A stretch of 64,000 nucleotides of DNA from Vibrio chagasii (GTDB taxonomy: Bacteria > Pseudomonadota > Gammaproteobacteria > Enterobacterales > Vibrionaceae), in the NCBI RefSeq assembly GCF_024347355.1, contig NZ_AP025465.1:3038001-3102000 (forward strand), in the 5' to 3' direction. A program made the position numbers and the translations under genes. Numbering within the stretch: position 1 is the first letter of the stretch; every line of letters starts with the position of its first letter. The notes beneath the pieces were generated by a model. It saw nothing but the letters and a program-made list of their open reading frames with translations, had not been told where the DNA came from and ran no database searches. Positions 28,901 to 41,536 of this stretch are shown piece by piece.

Positions 28901-29310
28901 CACATCACCTGCTTAGTTACAAAAGTAGTTTTAACAGGCAGTTTACGTGCCGCTAGGCGGAACGCTTCACGTGCCAACTCTTCAGGTACGCCATTCATTT
29001 CGTACATAACTTTGCCAGGTTGGATTTGAGCAACCCAGTACGCTACTGAACCTTTACCTTTACCTTGACGAACTTCAAGAGGCTTTTCAGTAATCGGTTT
29101 GTCTGGGAATACACGGATCCAGATTTGACCTTGACGCTTAATGTGACGTGTCATAGCACGACGTGCCGCTTCGATTTGACGTGCAGTCAGACGACCACGG
29201 CCAACAGCTTTAAGACCGAATTCGCCGAAGCTTACTTCAGTACCTTTAGCTAGACCACGGTTACGACCAGTCATAACCTTGCGGAACTTAGTACGTTTTG
29301 GTTGTAGCAT
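28900..29310 (-). CDS. rplP: 50S ribosomal protein L16
   Basis: A 136-residue protein that helps position A-site t[23 protein letters not shown], and [20 protein letters not shown] with the arginine (residue near 81) hydroxylated by RoxA in other bacteria. It lies between rpsC and rpmC in the S10 operon. Confidence 0.98.
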   Translation of the reverse strand: MLQPKRTKFRKVMTGRNRGLAKGTEVSFGEFGLKAVGRGRLTARQIEAARRAMTRHIKRQGQIWIRVFPDKPITEKPLEVRQGKGKGSVAYWVAQIQPGKVMYEMNGVPEELAREAFRLAARKLPVKTTFVTKQVM

Positions 29311-29321
29311 CGTTCGACTCC

Positions 29322-30020
29322 TTACTTACGGCCTTTACGCTGCTTCTTAGGCTTATCGCCTTTAGGCTCTACTGCGTTAGCAGCTGGCATACCGCCTAGA
29401 ATCTCACCTTTGAAGATCCAAACTTTAATGCCGATCACACCGTATTGAGTGTGAGCCGAAGAAGTTGCGTAATCAATGTCTGCACGTAGAGTGTGTAGAG
29501 GCACACGGCCTTCACGGTACCACTCAGAACGTGCGATTTCAGCGCCGCCTAGACGACCACTTACTTCCACTTTGATACCTTTAGCGCCTAGACGCATTGC
29601 GTTTTGTACTGCGCGCTTCATAGCACGACGGAACATAACACGACGCTCTAGTTGAGACGCGATGCTATCAGCTACAAGCTGACCATCTAACTCAGGCTTA
29701 CGTACTTCAGCGATATTGATTTGCGCTGGTACACCTGCGATTTTAGCTACAGCTGCGCGTAGCTTCTCTACGTCTTCACCTTTCTTACCGATAACAACGC
29801 CAGGACGAGCAGTGTGAATAGTCACACGGATGCTCTTAGCTGGACGCTCGATAACGATACGAGATAGTGATGCTTTTTGTAGTTCCTTTGTAAGGAACTG
29901 ACGTACCTTGAAGTCGCCGTCTAGGTTGTCAGCGAAATCTTTGGTATTAGCAAACCATGTAGCATTCCAAGGCTTAACGATGCCAAGACGAATACCATTA
30001 GGATGTACTTTCTGACCCAT
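29322..30020 (-). CDS. rpsC: 30S ribosomal protein S3
   Basis: A 232-residue mRNA-entry protein with helicase activity. [20 protein letters not shown] opens it; a KH domain follows with [16 protein letters not shown]. The basic C terminus ends KKQRKGRK. It lies 18 bases after rplV. Confidence 0.98.
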   Translation of the reverse strand: MGQKVHPNGIRLGIVKPWNATWFANTKDFADNLDGDFKVRQFLTKELQKASLSRIVIERPAKSIRVTIHTARPGVVIGKKGEDVEKLRAAVAKIAGVPAQINIAEVRKPELDGQLVADSIASQLERRVMFRRAMKRAVQNAMRLGAKGIKVEVSGRLGGAEIARSEWYREGRVPLHTLRADIDYATSSAHTQYGVIGIKVWIFKGEILGGMPAANAVEPKGDKPKKQRKGRK

Positions 30021-30038
30021 TGCTTACTCTCCTAGTCT

Positions 30039-30371
30039 TTAGCGATCTGCTACAACAATAGTGATGTGGCTTGAACGCTTCAAGATACGATCCGCACGAC
30101 CTTTAGCACGAGGCATAATACGCTTCATGATAGGGCCCTCATCTACGAAGATTTTAGCGACATTTAGATCGTCGATATCTGCACCTTCGTTATGTTCCGC
30201 GTTAGCGATAGCTGACTCAAGAACCTTCTTAACCAATACAGCAGCTTTTTTGTTGCTGAAAGTTAGAATTTCTAGAGCTTGGTCTACCGACTTACCGCGA
30301 ATTTGGTCTGCAACTAAGCGAGCTTTCTGTGGAGAAATACGAGCAAAGTTATGTTTAGCTAAAGCTTCCAT
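30039..30371 (-). CDS. rplV: 50S ribosomal protein L22
   Basis: A 110-residue tunnel protein: [20 protein letters not shown] and the hairpin region [20 protein letters not shown] that reaches into the exit tunnel, where macrolide resistance changes map. Two ATG codons are adjacent; the second (30371) is better spaced from the AAGGAG site and gives the usual length. Confidence 0.97.
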   Translation of the reverse strand: MEALAKHNFARISPQKARLVADQIRGKSVDQALEILTFSNKKAAVLVKKVLESAIANAEHNEGADIDDLNVAKIFVDEGPIMKRIMPRAKGRADRILKRSSHITIVVADR

Positions 30372-30381
30372 CATCTACTCC

Positions 30382-30672
<291 letters not shown>

Positions 30673-30679
30673 TTATAAA

Positions 30680-31504
<825 letters not shown>

Positions 31505-31519
31505 TTTTAACTACTCCTG

Positions 31520-31822
31520 TTATTCCGCGCCGCCAACGAAGTCAAGATCTTGACCTTCTTTCAAAGTAACGTAGGCTTTCTTAACGTCTGAACGACGGCC
31601 TTCACGCATACCTTGACGTTTGGTCTTACCCTTTTGAACAAGAGTATTTACAGACTTAACTTCAACTTCAAATAGCTTTTCTACAGCTGCTTTGATCTCT
31701 TTCTTAGTTGCATCTTTAGCTACTTTGAAAACGATAGTGTTCGCTTTCTCAGCTGCCATAGTTGCTTTTTCAGAGATGTGCGGAGCACGTAGAACTTTTA
31801 AGATACGCTCTTCAGTGATCAT
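31520..31822 (-). CDS. rplW: 50S ribosomal protein L23
   Basis: A 100-residue protein at the tunnel exit, docking site for trigger factor and [23 protein letters not shown] is diagnostic. Its ATG overlaps the rplD stop by 4 bases (ATGA), so the two are coupled. Confidence 0.98.
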   Translation of the reverse strand: MITEERILKVLRAPHISEKATMAAEKANTIVFKVAKDATKKEIKAAVEKLFEVEVKSVNTLVQKGKTKRQGMREGRRSDVKKAYVTLKEGQDLDFVGGAE

Positions 31823-32421
31823 GCTAGCATCTCCTCAACTTGCTTAACTGCGTCAGCAGTCATTAGAACCTTGTCGAATGCAATTAGAGATACTGGATCA
31901 ACACCAGCAACGTCACGTGCGTCAACTTTGTATAGGTTACGAGCAGCTAAGAATAGATTTTCATCTACTTCGCCAGTTACAATCAGAACGTCGCTTAGCT
32001 CAAGCTCTTTAAGCTTAGCTACAAGTTCTTTTGTTTTTGGTGCTTCTACTGAGAAGTTATCAACAACGATTAGACGCTCTTGACGAACAAGCTCAGAAAG
32101 AATGCTCTTCATAGCACCGCGGTACATTTTCTTGTTTACTTTTTGGCTGTGATCTTGTGGTTTCGCAGCAAAAGTAACACCACCTGTACGCCAGATTGGG
32201 CTACGAATTGTACCAGCACGTGCGCGGCCAGTACCTTTTTGACGCCATGGCTTAGCGCCACCGCCAGATACTTCAGAACGAGTCTTTTGAGCACGAGTAC
32301 CTTGACGAGCACCTGCTGCATATGCAACAACTACTTGGTGTACAAGAGCTTCGTTGAAGTCACGTCCGAAAGTAGTCTCGGAAACAGTTAGTGCATCAGC
32401 ACCTTTAACCATCAATTCCAT
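31819..32421 (-). CDS. rplD: 50S ribosomal protein L4
   Basis: A 200-residue tunnel protein that in E. coli also represses the S10 operon at both transcription and translation by acting on the S10 leader. The extended loop [19 protein letters not shown] and the surface around [16 protein letters not shown] sequence ([19 protein letters not shown]) are present. It lies between rplC and rplW. Confidence 0.98.
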   Translation of the reverse strand: MELMVKGADALTVSETTFGRDFNEALVHQVVVAYAAGARQGTRAQKTRSEVSGGGAKPWRQKGTGRARAGTIRSPIWRTGGVTFAAKPQDHSQKVNKKMYRGAMKSILSELVRQERLIVVDNFSVEAPKTKELVAKLKELELSDVLIVTGEVDENLFLAARNLYKVDARDVAGVDPVSLIAFDKVLMTADAVKQVEEMLA

Positions 32422-32437
32422 TACTTACTCCTAGACG

Positions 32438-33067
32438 TTATGCTTTAACAGCAGGTTTTACGATCACGTTGCCGCCTGTTGAGCCTGGTACTGCACCTTT
32501 AATAAGAAGCAGATTGCGCTCAGCGTCAACACGTACGATCTCTAGGTTTTGAGTCGTTACACGCTCAGCACCCATGTGACCTGCCATTTTCTTGCCTTTA
32601 AACACGCGACCTGGAGTTTGACATTGGCCAATTGAACCCGGTGCACGGTGAGACAAAGAGTTACCGTGAGTCATATCTTGAGTAGAGAAGTTCCAACGCT
32701 TAACAGCGCCTTGGAAGCCTTTACCTTTAGATGTACCAGTAACGTCTACTTTTTTAATTTCGTTGAAAAGTTCTACGTTTAGCTCAGCGCCAACTTCAAA
32801 CTCTTCGCCGTTTTCTAAACGGAATTCCCAAAGACCGCGACCTGCTTCTACACCCGCTTTCGCGAAGTGACCAGCTTCAGGTTTAGTTACACGGTTAGCT
32901 TTCTTAGCACCAGTAGTTACTTGGATTGCTGCGTAGCCGTCGTTCTCTAGAGTTTTAACTTGAGAAATACGGTTCGCTTCAACCTCAACAACAGTTACTG
33001 GGATAGAAACGCCTTCTTCAGTAAATACGCGGGTCATACCCACTTTACGTCCGACTAGACCAATCAT
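32438..33067 (-). CDS. rplC: 50S ribosomal protein L3
   Basis: A 209-residue protein reaching toward the peptidyl transferase centre: [20 protein letters not shown], and the tip region [20 protein letters not shown], including the glutamine (Q150 region) methylated by PrmB in enterics. It lies 14 bases after rpsJ. Confidence 0.98.
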   Translation of the reverse strand: MIGLVGRKVGMTRVFTEEGVSIPVTVVEVEANRISQVKTLENDGYAAIQVTTGAKKANRVTKPEAGHFAKAGVEAGRGLWEFRLENGEEFEVGAELNVELFNEIKKVDVTGTSKGKGFQGAVKRWNFSTQDMTHGNSLSHRAPGSIGQCQTPGRVFKGKKMAGHMGAERVTTQNLEIVRVDAERNLLLIKGAVPGSTGGNVIVKPAVKA

Positions 33068-33081
33068 TATTCTTATCTCCC

Positions 33082-33638
<557 letters not shown>

Positions 33639-33644
33639 CGGTGC

Positions 33645-33672
33645 ATTATACAGATCACACTTTAACTTGCAA
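33645..33672 (-). promoter_or_regulatory. S10 operon promoter
   Basis: TTGCAA (33667-33672) and TATAAT (33645-33650) on the minus strand with a 16-base spacer: a strong sigma-70 promoter about 250 bases before rpsJ. Confidence 0.82.
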
Positions 33673-33817
33673 GCTGTGTTTGAAAAATAATCGCAGAATC
33701 TATTGAGAGGGGTGATTGGAGGATTTTTAGTTCTTGGTAGTGCCCTACCGCCTGAAAAAGAAATGCAAGGTAACCACTAGGATGCGCCTGAGCAGCTACC
33801 CTTGTTATCGATATATT

Positions 33818-34300
33818 TTAGCCTTCGTCTTCATCGACATATTGAGCTTGTAGGTAATTTTGAATACCTGTCATTTTGATGAGGCCAAGTTGGGTTTCTA
33901 ACCAATCGACATGCTCTTCTTCATCTTCCAAAATCTCAAGAAACAGATCTCGTGACACATAGTCATGAATATCTTCTGCATAAGCGATGGCGTTTTTCAG
34001 ATCCGGAATGGCTTCCATCTCTAACGATAAGTCACACTCCAGCATTTCTTGAGTATCTTCACCGATTTTAAGTTTGCCTAGATCTTGCAGATTGGGCAGC
34101 CCTTCGAGAAACAAGATTCGTTCAATCAGATGGTCGGCATGTTTCATTTCGTCGATGGATTCATGATACTCCTTGTCGGCTAGATGCTTTAAGCCCCAGT
34201 CTTTATACATGCGCGCATGCAAGAAATACTGATTTATTGCGACAAGTTCATTACCAAGAATTTTGTTGAGATGTTGAATGATGATAGGATCGCCTTTCAT
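33818..34300 (-). CDS. bfr: bacterioferritin
   Basis: A 160-residue iron-storage protein that assembles into a 24-subunit haem-containing shell and oxidises Fe(II). All ferroxidase ligands are present (E18, E51, H54, E94, E127, H130) and so is the haem ligand M52. The opening [20 protein letters not shown] and the C-terminal [14 protein letters not shown] agree with the enteric protein. It follows bfd, across a small attenuator-like hairpin, and is placed between the tuf and S10 regions as in E. coli. Confidence 0.97.
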   Translation of the reverse strand: MKGDPIIIQHLNKILGNELVAINQYFLHARMYKDWGLKHLADKEYHESIDEMKHADHLIERILFLEGLPNLQDLGKLKIGEDTQEMLECDLSLEMEAIPDLKNAIAYAEDIHDYVSRDLFLEILEDEEEHVDWLETQLGLIKMTGIQNYLQAQYVDEDEG

Positions 34301-34354
34301 GACATAGCCCTCCTCTTTGGCTCTTCTAACTGTAGAACCAAATCGAGAAGTGTC

Positions 34355-34379
34355 AAAAAAGCTACTGCTCTTTGAGCAG
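34355..34379 (-). terminator. attenuator-like hairpin between bfd and bfr
   Basis: On the minus strand CTGCTC-aaa-GAGCAG (6-base stem) is followed after four bases by TTTTTT. It could partly end transcription between bfd and bfr. Confidence 0.55.
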
Positions 34380-34381
34380 AA

Positions 34382-34570
34382 TTAGCTTGCCTGTTTAAGC
34401 AGGTCTTTCGCGGTGTCGTTAATGACTTCTTTTGCTGAACGTACACACTTGCCGCATTGACTGCCAAGTGCTGTACACTTTTTAATTCCTTTTATGTCAG
34501 TAATGCCCTCTTCTAATACCAACTTGCGGATTTTCTTATCCGAGACCCCATGGCATAAACAAACGTACAT
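34382..34570 (-). CDS. bfd: bacterioferritin-associated ferredoxin
   Basis: A 62-residue [2Fe-2S] protein that binds bacterioferritin and passes electrons for iron release. The ligands are C4, C6 and the SQCGKC pair (C39, C42), spaced as in the BFD fold (C-x-C then C-x2-C). It is upstream of bfr and carries a Fur-like sequence in its promoter region, in line with expression under iron starvation. Confidence 0.95.
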   Translation of the reverse strand: MYVCLCHGVSDKKIRKLVLEEGITDIKGIKKCTALGSQCGKCVRSAKEVINDTAKDLLKQAS

Positions 34571-34605
34571 AGTAAAACCTAACCCTTTAACTTGCAGTTA
34601 AATAT

Positions 34606-34628
34606 AAAAAGGAATCATTCTTATTACC
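34606..34628 (-). promoter_or_regulatory. Fur-like site upstream of bfd
   Basis: The minus-strand sequence GGTAATAAGAATGATTCCT agrees with the Fur consensus at about 12 of 19 positions and lies 40-55 bases before the bfd start. Iron repression of bfd is well known in other bacteria. Confidence 0.45.
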
Positions 34629-34811
34629 AGTTAAAATTTACCGTATGTTTATATCGATTGGTTATAGTGTTTCGTCGAAAAGAGAGATTAACGGGCTGTG
34701 AAGAGGAGAAAGTTTAGGAGGGCGATTTATGCCGTTAAGTAAATAACTGTATTTAAATCGGAATATAGACTGTGGATATTACGTGTTAGGAATTTCCCTT
34801 ATAACCAAAAT

Positions 34812-34841
34812 AAAAAAGGGAAGCCGAAGCTCCCCTTTTTT
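34812..34841 (-). terminator. terminator after tuf
   Basis: On the minus strand GGGGAGC-TTCG-GCTTCCC forms a stem with one G-T pair and a TTCG loop, flanked by AAAAAA and TTTTTT. It closes the str operon. Confidence 0.92.
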
Positions 34842-34886
34842 GATGCGTGCTCTTCTAATGAAGAGAGTGCAAAAATCTAAATGCTA

Positions 34887-36071
34887 TTAAGCGAAGATTT
34901 TAGCTACAACACCAGCACCTACAGTACGGCCACCTTCACGGATAGCGAAACGTAGGCCTTCGTCCATTGCGATTGGAGCGATTAGCTCAACAGTCATTTG
35001 AACGTTGTCACCTGGCATTACCATTTCTACGCCTTCTGGTAGAGTGATGTCGCCTGTTACGTCAGTTGTACGGAAGTAGAACTGTGGACGGTAACCTTTG
35101 AAGAAAGGAGTGTGACGGCCGCCTTCGTCTTTAGAAAGTACGTATACTTCAGACTCGAACTTAGTGTGTGGGTTGATAGAACCTTTAGCAGATAGTACTT
35201 GGCCACGTTCAACTTCGTCACGCTTAGTACCACGTAGAAGTGCACCAACGTTCTCACCTGCACGACCTTCGTCAAGCAGCTTACGGAACATTTCAACACC
35301 AGTACAAGTAGTAAGAGTAGTTTCTTTGATACCAACGATTTCTACTTCGTCACCTACACGTAGGATACCACGCTCGATACGACCAGTTACAACAGTACCA
35401 CGACCTTGGATCGAGAATACGTCTTCGATTGGTAGTAGGAACGGTTGGTCAACTGCACGCTCTGGCTCAGGGATGTAAGAATCTAGTGCTTCTGCAAGCT
35501 CAACGATCTTGTCTTCCCACTGCTTCTCGCCGTTTAGTGCGCCAAGTGCAGAACCTTGGATAACTGGTAGGTCATCACCTGGGAAGTCGTACTCAGAAAG
35601 AAGTTCACGAACTTCCATTTCTACTAGCTCAAGTAGCTCTTCGTCATCAACCATATCACATTTGTTCATGAATACGATGATGTAAGGGATACCAACTTGA
35701 CGACCAAGTAGGATGTGCTCACGAGTTTGAGGCATTGGGCCGTCAGTCGCAGCAACAACTAGGATACCACCGTCCATTTGCGCAGCACCAGTGATCATGT
35801 TTTTAACATAATCCGCGTGTCCTGGGCAGTCTACGTGTGCGTAGTGACGTGATGGAGTGTCGTACTCAACGTGAGAAGTAGCGATTGTGATACCGCGCTC
35901 ACGCTCTTCTGGAGCGTTATCGATAGATGCGAAATCTTTAGCAACACCACCGTACACTTTTGCAAGTGTAGTACAGATAGCAGCAGTTAGAGTTGTTTTA
36001 CCGTGGTCAACGTGGCCGATAGTACCAACGTTTACGTGCGGTTTCGTACGTTCAAATTTTTCTTTAGACAC
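34887..36071 (-). CDS. tuf: elongation factor Tu
   Basis: A 394-residue GTPase delivering aminoacyl-tRNA to the ribosome. G motifs GHVDHGKT (residues 19-26), DCPGHADY and NKCDMVD are present, followed by two beta-barrel domains. It starts with GTG (36071), preceded by AGGAAGGAAC, the same unusual start as E. coli tuf. It is the last gene of the rpsL-rpsG-fusA-tuf operon, 147 bases after fusA; that spacer may hold an internal promoter. Extreme codon bias shows very high expression. Confidence 0.98.
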   Translation of the reverse strand: MSKEKFERTKPHVNVGTIGHVDHGKTTLTAAICTTLAKVYGGVAKDFASIDNAPEERERGITIATSHVEYDTPSRHYAHVDCPGHADYVKNMITGAAQMDGGILVVAATDGPMPQTREHILLGRQVGIPYIIVFMNKCDMVDDEELLELVEMEVRELLSEYDFPGDDLPVIQGSALGALNGEKQWEDKIVELAEALDSYIPEPERAVDQPFLLPIEDVFSIQGRGTVVTGRIERGILRVGDEVEIVGIKETTLTTCTGVEMFRKLLDEGRAGENVGALLRGTKRDEVERGQVLSAKGSINPHTKFESEVYVLSKDEGGRHTPFFKGYRPQFYFRTTDVTGDITLPEGVEMVMPGDNVQMTVELIAPIAMDEGLRFAIREGGRTVGAGVVAKIFA

Positions 36072-36218
36072 AATCGTGTTCCTTCCTAGTTATGATTCGC
36101 CACGTTCATTATTGAGCGAGACGCGCCAGAAATTGCTATTTTATGCGCCAACTCTCGTTAGCGCAATATTTGGACGCATTAGATCTTTCAAAAATTGAAA
36201 AAAATGCGTTCCTTTTGT

Positions 36219-38315
36219 TTAACCACGCTCTGCAATGATTGCTTTTGCAACATTGTTAGGCACTTCAGCGTACTCACTAAACTCCATAGAGTAAGAAGCA
36301 CGACCTTGTGTCGCAGAACGTAAATCAGTTGAGTAACCGAACATGACAGACAACGGAACTTGTGCACGAATTATCTTCAGGCCAGCTGTCCCCTCGTCCA
36401 TACCTTCGATGATGCCGCGACGACGGTTAATATCGCCAACAACGTCACCCATCCAGTCTTCTGGAGTAGTCACTTCAACTTTCATCATAGGCTCAAGCAG
36501 AACTGGTTGCGCTTCAAGTGCACCCGCTCTGAAAGCCATAGAGGCAGCGATTGTAAACGCCATCTCACTTGAATCTGTTTCATGGTAAGAACCATCATAT
36601 AGTGTAGCTTTGATATCCAGAACTGGATAGCCAGCAAGCACACCATTGTTCATCTGTTCTTCAACGCCTTTAGCTACTGAAGCGATAAACTCTTTTGGTA
36701 CTGTACCATCGGCAATTTCATCCACGAAGACAAAGCCTTCGCCAACTTCTGATGGTTCCAGTTTCAGCCATACATGACCGTACTGACCTTTACCACCGTG
36801 TTCACGGATAAATTTACCTTCCGCTTTCGCTGTACCACGAATTGTTTCACGGTAAGCCACTTGCGGGTTACCAACGTTGCAGTTCACGCTAAATTCGCGC
36901 TTCATACGGTCAACGATGATATCTAAGTGTAGTTCACCCATACCAGAAATCAGTGTCTGGCCTGTCTCGTCATCCATATCGACGCGGAACGATGGGTCTT
37001 CTGCCGCTAATTTACTTAGCGCGATAGTCATTTTATCTTGATCGGCTTGTGAGCTTGGCTCTACAACGATCTGAATAACTGGGTCTGGGAATTCCATGCG
37101 CTCTAGAACAATCTTATGGTTCTGGTCACACAGAGTTTCACCAGTGGTTACATCTTTTAGGCCGATAATAGCCGCGATGTCACCTGCTCGTACTTCTTTT
37201 ACTTCTTCACGCTTGTTTGAGTGCATTTGTACAATGCGACCTAAACGTTCACGTTGTTTCTTCACAGAGTTGTAAGCTGTTTTGCCGCTTTCAACAACAC
37301 CAGAATAAACACGGATGAAAGTTAGAGTACCAACGAATGGGTCTGTTGCGATCTTGAATGCTAGCGCTGAGAACGGTTCTTTGTCGTCCGCGTGACGCTC
37401 TGCTTCATTCTCATCTTCATCGATGCCCTTAATTGCAGGTACATCAACTGGAGAAGGAAGGAAATCAACCACTGCATCTAGAACAGCTTGTACACCTTTG
37501 TTTTTGAATGCACTACCACAAGTTGCTAGTACGATTTCATTGTTAAGGGTACGAGTACGAAGACCTTGTTTGATTTCAGCTTCTGTCAGCTCACCTTCTT
37601 CAAGGTACTTATCCATTAGCTCTTCAGAGGCTTCTGCCGCTGCTTCAACAAGTTCTGTACGATATTCTTCAGCCATTTCTTGCATGTCTGCTGGAATGTC
37701 TTCGTACGTAAAAGTCATGCCCTGGTCAGCTTCATTCCAGTTGATTGCCTTCATCTTGATAAGATCGACAACACCTTGGAAGTTTTCTTCAGCGCCAATG
37801 TTCAGTTGAATCGGAACAGGAGTCGCGCCTAGGCGGTCCTTGATCTGCTCGATAACGCGCAAGAAGTCTGCGCCAGTACGGTCCATTTTGTTAACGAAAA
37901 CCATACGAGGAACTTGGTACTTATCAGCTTGACGCCAAACTGTCTCTGATTGAGGCTCAACACCAGATGAACCACAGAACACAACAACGGCACCATCAAG
38001 TACACGTAGAGAACGTTCTACTTCGATAGTGAAGTCAACGTGTCCAGGAGTGTCGATGATGTTGATACGGTGATCTGGGAATTGCGCTTCCATACCACGC
38101 CAGAACGTAGTGGTTGCTGCTGAAGTGATCGTAATACCGCGCTCTTGCTCTTGCTCCATCCAGTCCATGGTTGCTGCACCATCGTGAACTTCGCCGATTT
38201 TGTGAGAAAGACCGGTATAGAACAGAATACGTTCACTTGTGGTTGTTTTACCTGCATCTACGTGAGCAACGATACCGATGTTACGGTACTGCTCAATAGG
38301 AGTTTTACGAGCCAC
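36219..38315 (-). CDS. fusA: elongation factor G
   Basis: A 698-residue GTPase that drives tRNA-mRNA translocation and, with RRF, ribosome recycling. G motifs [17 protein letters not shown] and NKMDRTGAD are present, and domains II-V follow, with the domain IV tip region around [16 protein letters not shown]. The start codon is GTG (38315). It is separated from rpsG by a 143-base spacer full of inverted repeats. Confidence 0.98.
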   Translation of the reverse strand: MARKTPIEQYRNIGIVAHVDAGKTTTSERILFYTGLSHKIGEVHDGAATMDWMEQEQERGITITSAATTTFWRGMEAQFPDHRINIIDTPGHVDFTIEVERSLRVLDGAVVVFCGSSGVEPQSETVWRQADKYQVPRMVFVNKMDRTGADFLRVIEQIKDRLGATPVPIQLNIGAEENFQGVVDLIKMKAINWNEADQGMTFTYEDIPADMQEMAEEYRTELVEAAAEASEELMDKYLEEGELTEAEIKQGLRTRTLNNEIVLATCGSAFKNKGVQAVLDAVVDFLPSPVDVPAIKGIDEDENEAERHADDKEPFSALAFKIATDPFVGTLTFIRVYSGVVESGKTAYNSVKKQRERLGRIVQMHSNKREEVKEVRAGDIAAIIGLKDVTTGETLCDQNHKIVLERMEFPDPVIQIVVEPSSQADQDKMTIALSKLAAEDPSFRVDMDDETGQTLISGMGELHLDIIVDRMKREFSVNCNVGNPQVAYRETIRGTAKAEGKFIREHGGKGQYGHVWLKLEPSEVGEGFVFVDEIADGTVPKEFIASVAKGVEEQMNNGVLAGYPVLDIKATLYDGSYHETDSSEMAFTIAASMAFRAGALEAQPVLLEPMMKVEVTTPEDWMGDVVGDINRRRGIIEGMDEGTAGLKIIRAQVPLSVMFGYSTDLRSATQGRASYSMEFSEYAEVPNNVAKAIIAERG

Positions 38316-38340
38316 GGTTGAATCCTCTTATTAGAGACTT

Positions 38341-38449
38341 AGGGACTATTGCTATACCTAGGATTAAAAATTGCCTGCCCTAGAAATAGCAATAGTTCCT
38401 AGCATAAGCATAGGAACTAAAGAAGTGCTGCAAGGAACCTTGCAGCACT
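38341..38449 (-). promoter_or_regulatory. structured spacer between rpsG and fusA
   Basis: Three inverted repeats lie in a row. AGGGACTATTGCTAT (38341-38355) and ATAGCAATAGTTCCT (38386-38400) pair at 14 of 15 positions; AGTTCCTA/TAGGAACT (38394-38418) share part of that arm, so the two are alternative structures; AGTGCTGCAAGG/CCTTGCAGCACT (38424-38449) is a perfect 12-base stem. Competing hairpins suggest control of fusA expression relative to rpsG, or RNA processing. Confidence 0.7.
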
Positions 38450-38458
38450 AAAAAGGTA

Positions 38459-38929
38459 TTACCAACGGTAATGTGCGAACGCTTTGTTTGCGTCAGCCAT
38501 GCGGTGAACGTCTTCACGTTTCTTAACCGCAGTACCTTTGTTCTCAGACGCGTCTAGCATTTCAGCAGCTAGGCGTTGAGCCATAGATTTTTCACCACGC
38601 TTACGCGCAGCTTCAACTACCCAACGCATAGCAAGTGCGTTACGGCGAACCGGACGAACTTCTACAGGTACTTGGTAAGTTGAACCACCTACACGGCGAG
38701 ATTTAACTTCTACCGCTGGGCGAACATTTTCAAGAGCTTCTTCAAATACAGCTAAGTGGTCTTTACCAGACTTCTCAGCCATTGCATCTAGTGCAGTGTA
38801 AACAATTTTCTCTGCAGTAGATTTCTTTCCGTCAACCATTAGGATGTTAACGAATTTTGCCAGCAGTTCAGATTTGAACTTTGGATCTGGAAGGATCTTA
38901 CGCTGACCTATTACGCGACGACGTGGCAT
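38459..38929 (-). CDS. rpsG: 30S ribosomal protein S7
   Basis: A 156-residue assembly initiator of the 30S head. [20 protein letters not shown] and [20 protein letters not shown] are diagnostic. In E. coli S7 represses the str operon by binding the rpsL-rpsG spacer, which here is 107 bases long (38930-39036). It ends 10 bases from a strong hairpin. Confidence 0.98.
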   Translation of the reverse strand: MPRRRVIGQRKILPDPKFKSELLAKFVNILMVDGKKSTAEKIVYTALDAMAEKSGKDHLAVFEEALENVRPAVEVKSRRVGGSTYQVPVEVRPVRRNALAMRWVVEAARKRGEKSMAQRLAAEMLDASENKGTAVKKREDVHRMADANKAFAHYRW

Positions 38930-39036
38930 GGATATTCTCCGTTGTCTTCTTCAGGTTTTTTCCAAAACTTTTCAGAATAATAAATAAAATAGTGTTTGGC
39001 CTTACTTAACGATTTCTTTTTAAAAAAGAGAATCAA

Positions 39037-39414
<378 letters not shown>

Positions 39415-39492
39415 CTAGCTCCTGAAATTTACTTGAAAGTAAGCTTTGTGAAAAATCTATCCCTAACTACATGTCGCAATTAGGGACGCAAA

Positions 39493-39521
39493 ATTCTATT
39501 CAGCAGTGGGATGTGTGTCAA
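39493..39521 (-). promoter_or_regulatory. str operon promoter
   Basis: On the minus strand TTGACA (39516-39521) and TAGAAT (39493-39498) are 17 bases apart: a consensus -35 and strong -10, 82 bases before rpsL. Confidence 0.88.
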
Positions 39522-39593
39522 GAAATATACAGATCTTTTTTAGCCGTCTAGAGCTCAGGATGGTCTAGTTTTGACCAAACTGATAGAACACAG

Positions 39594-39869
39594 CTACCAA
39601 GTGACTGATTTGTCGTTTAAAACCGTCAATTCAACAAAGCCATCAAAGCCTATTTGCGGGATGGCTTCAGCGGCCAACTGTTGTAGGCCGCGACTCTCTA
39701 AATCGGGTTTTAATACCGACATGTGCTCGACTGCACTGATTTGAGTGAATAACTCATGATTTGGAAGGCAAACATACACTGCATCTTCAACTAACAAGAA
39801 TTGATCCTGTGGTTGAGAGTAGACGAGTGCAAGTTTTAGTTTATCCGCTGTTTTAACAATATGAAGCAT
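39594..39869 (-). CDS. tusB: sulfurtransferase complex subunit TusB
   Basis: A 91-residue DsrH-family protein (MLHIVKTADKLKLALVYSQP) of the TusBCD sulfur relay that carries sulfur from TusA to TusE for 2-thiouridine at the tRNA wobble position. The end GFVELTVLNDKSVTW matches the family. ATG 39869 is used; an 11-residue extension overlaps tusC and is not expected. No clear terminator separates it from the str promoter. Confidence 0.93.
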   Translation of the reverse strand: MLHIVKTADKLKLALVYSQPQDQFLLVEDAVYVCLPNHELFTQISAVEHMSVLKPDLESRGLQQLAAEAIPQIGFDGFVELTVLNDKSVTW

Positions 39870-39877
39870 AGCGATTC

Positions 39878-40234
39878 CTAGAAAGTCAGTATCTGTTGGC
39901 ACTGAGCTAACGTCTGCGCTAACTCATCAGCTTCAGCGACGGTGACATCAATCAACAAGTCATCAGCGGAAAGACCAAACTGACTCAGGCTTCGCTTACA
40001 AACGTACACCTGTTCAATGTCGTACAGATCCATCAACTTAAACGCCGAGATGTAGTCACGGGAGAGTGTCTGTTCAGGCTGCTGTGCTTTAAGAAGTTGT
40101 GTCACACCATCACCAACAAAAAACACGGCGATATCTTCACTATAAGCGGAGGCAGCTAATAACGCGTCTAACCCTTCCCTACCCGCAGCGGTAGTATGAG
40201 GAAAGCTATTAAATACAAAGGCTAATTTTCTCAA
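39878..40234 (-). CDS. tusC: sulfurtransferase complex subunit TusC
   Basis: A 118-residue DsrF-like subunit of the TusBCD complex; it has [20 protein letters not shown] and [13 protein letters not shown], closely matching the enteric protein. It begins with TTG at 40234, which overlaps the tusD stop by 4 bases (TTGA), so translation must be coupled to tusD. Confidence 0.93.
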   Translation of the reverse strand: MRKLAFVFNSFPHTTAAGREGLDALLAASAYSEDIAVFFVGDGVTQLLKAQQPEQTLSRDYISAFKLMDLYDIEQVYVCKRSLSQFGLSADDLLIDVTVAEADELAQTLAQCQQILTF

Positions 40235-40620
40235 AACTGTACCACTCTGTCTTGCGTGAGTAGCGCTTCCGATAAGCTGCCTAAACCAGCCTGTGTGAAT
40301 CCAGTAGCTAAGTTAGAGCCACTCAACTGATGCTGTTCTGCTTCTTCAGAACTGATGATGCCACGTCTTAGTGCCGCCGCAACACAGGTCTCAAGACTTA
40401 CATTATGTTCATCTGCCAATTTCTGCCAAGCAGCAGCCAGATCAAACTCATCATTAGCTGGCACGGTAAGGTCAGAGCCGTTACTTACGCCGTCTTGATA
40501 AAAGAATACACTGTGGAGTTTGTGGCCCTGTTGAAGCAGAGCCACGGCAAACTGGTAAGCACTTCTTGCTGACTGTGAACCGTAGAGAGGCCCATTAACT
40601 AGGAGTGTATAGCTTAACAA
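40231..40620 (-). CDS. tusD: sulfurtransferase complex subunit TusD
   Basis: A 129-residue DsrE-like subunit that carries the active-site cysteine of the TusBCD relay, here in [12 protein letters not shown] near residue 79. The start must be TTG 40620: a stop lies in frame four codons upstream and the conserved [18 protein letters not shown] region begins at residue 4. The start overlaps the end of the yheO gene by 7 bases. Confidence 0.93.
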   Translation of the reverse strand: MLSYTLLVNGPLYGSQSARSAYQFAVALLQQGHKLHSVFFYQDGVSNGSDLTVPANDEFDLAAAWQKLADEHNVSLETCVAAALRRGIISSEEAEQHQLSGSNLATGFTQAGLGSLSEALLTQDRVVQF

Positions 40621-41339
40621 CCCTCTTCATCCTCTGTTTTACGCTGACGGATATATAGGTATACGGTGTGCTTAGAAATATTCAATCGCTCAGCAACACG
40701 GTTAATCGCATCTTTGATATCAAAAATACCTTTGTCGTACAGCTCCATCACGATTTGACGGTTCTTGGTATTGTTCGATACTGATTTGTCGGCATTGATC
40801 TCTTCAATGGTGCGCTCAACCGTTTGGTCAACAAGTTCTTCAACGTCGCTTGCAAAGTTAACCGATGAGGCAGCTTCGTCTGCGTCTTGTGTCGGCATGA
40901 AAGATTGCAGCACTTGTGAGAAAGGCGCATCTAGGTTCACGTTAATACACAGCAGGCCAATCACTCGGTCTTCACCATTTCGGATAGCCACAGTGATCGA
41001 CTTCATCAACACGCCGCCTTTAGCACGGGTGAAGTATGAGCGTGAGAAGTTACGTTTAGAACCTTCGATATCTTTTAGCATTTTCAGTGCAAGGTCAGTA
41101 ATTGGCGAGCCAACCTGACGCCCGGTATTCTCACCGTTAGCAATTTTAATCGCAGAGGTGTTGAGGTCTTCTAAAGAGTGCAGAACGATCTCACAAAATG
41201 GGCCAATTAGACTCGCAATGCCGTCTACCACCGCTTCATAAGATCTTAGAATGATTTTATCGTGTTCACTGAATGGCATGACATTGACTGATTCCATTTC
41301 AAGTAACACATCTGCATTGACTGTTTCTGTAGTAGTCAC
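40614..41339 (-). CDS. yheO: YheO-like PAS/HTH transcriptional regulator
   Basis: A 241-residue DNA-binding protein: a YheO-type PAS-like domain (about 25-140, [20 protein letters not shown] and [14 protein letters not shown]) and a C-terminal helix-turn-helix ([20 protein letters not shown]). It starts with GTG 41339 after an AAGGA site. The gene order fkpA-yheO-tusDCB-rpsL is as in E. coli. The regulated genes are unknown. Confidence 0.9.
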   Translation of the reverse strand: MTTTETVNADVLLEMESVNVMPFSEHDKIILRSYEAVVDGIASLIGPFCEIVLHSLEDLNTSAIKIANGENTGRQVGSPITDLALKMLKDIEGSKRNFSRSYFTRAKGGVLMKSITVAIRNGEDRVIGLLCINVNLDAPFSQVLQSFMPTQDADEAASSVNFASDVEELVDQTVERTIEEINADKSVSNNTKNRQIVMELYDKGIFDIKDAINRVAERLNISKHTVYLYIRQRKTEDEEGC

Positions 41340-41475
41340 TTATTCCTTACCTTCGTGTGAAAAATCAACAAATTTATGTAAGTTTATCAGAAAATTTTAA
41401 TTGCACACCTAGCTAACATTGCAACTAGTGATTTAGAACAAGTTTAAAAATCAAATACTCATATTCGAATCATAA

Positions 41476-41504
41476 AAAAAGCCTAACATGAAGTTAGGCT
41501 TTTT
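41476..41504. terminator. terminator after fkpA
   Basis: AAAAAGCCTAAC and GTTAGGCTTTTT form a perfect 12-base stem with an ATGAA loop, 67 bases past the fkpA stop on the minus strand; T runs on both sides. Confidence 0.93.
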
Positions 41505-41536
41505 AGTCAATCAGCGCTTTTTACAGCGGGATTTCT

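Larger units (their letters stand above)
34571..34886. other. intergenic region between tuf and bfd
   Basis: The 316 bases contain the tuf terminator (34812-34841), the Fur-like site, and between them AT-rich sequence. Nothing else coding or structured was recognised. Confidence 0.6.

Noticed and set aside
36072..36218. Internal tuf promoter in the fusA-tuf spacer
   Set aside because: Plausible from other bacteria, but no -35/-10 pair good enough to annotate was seen.
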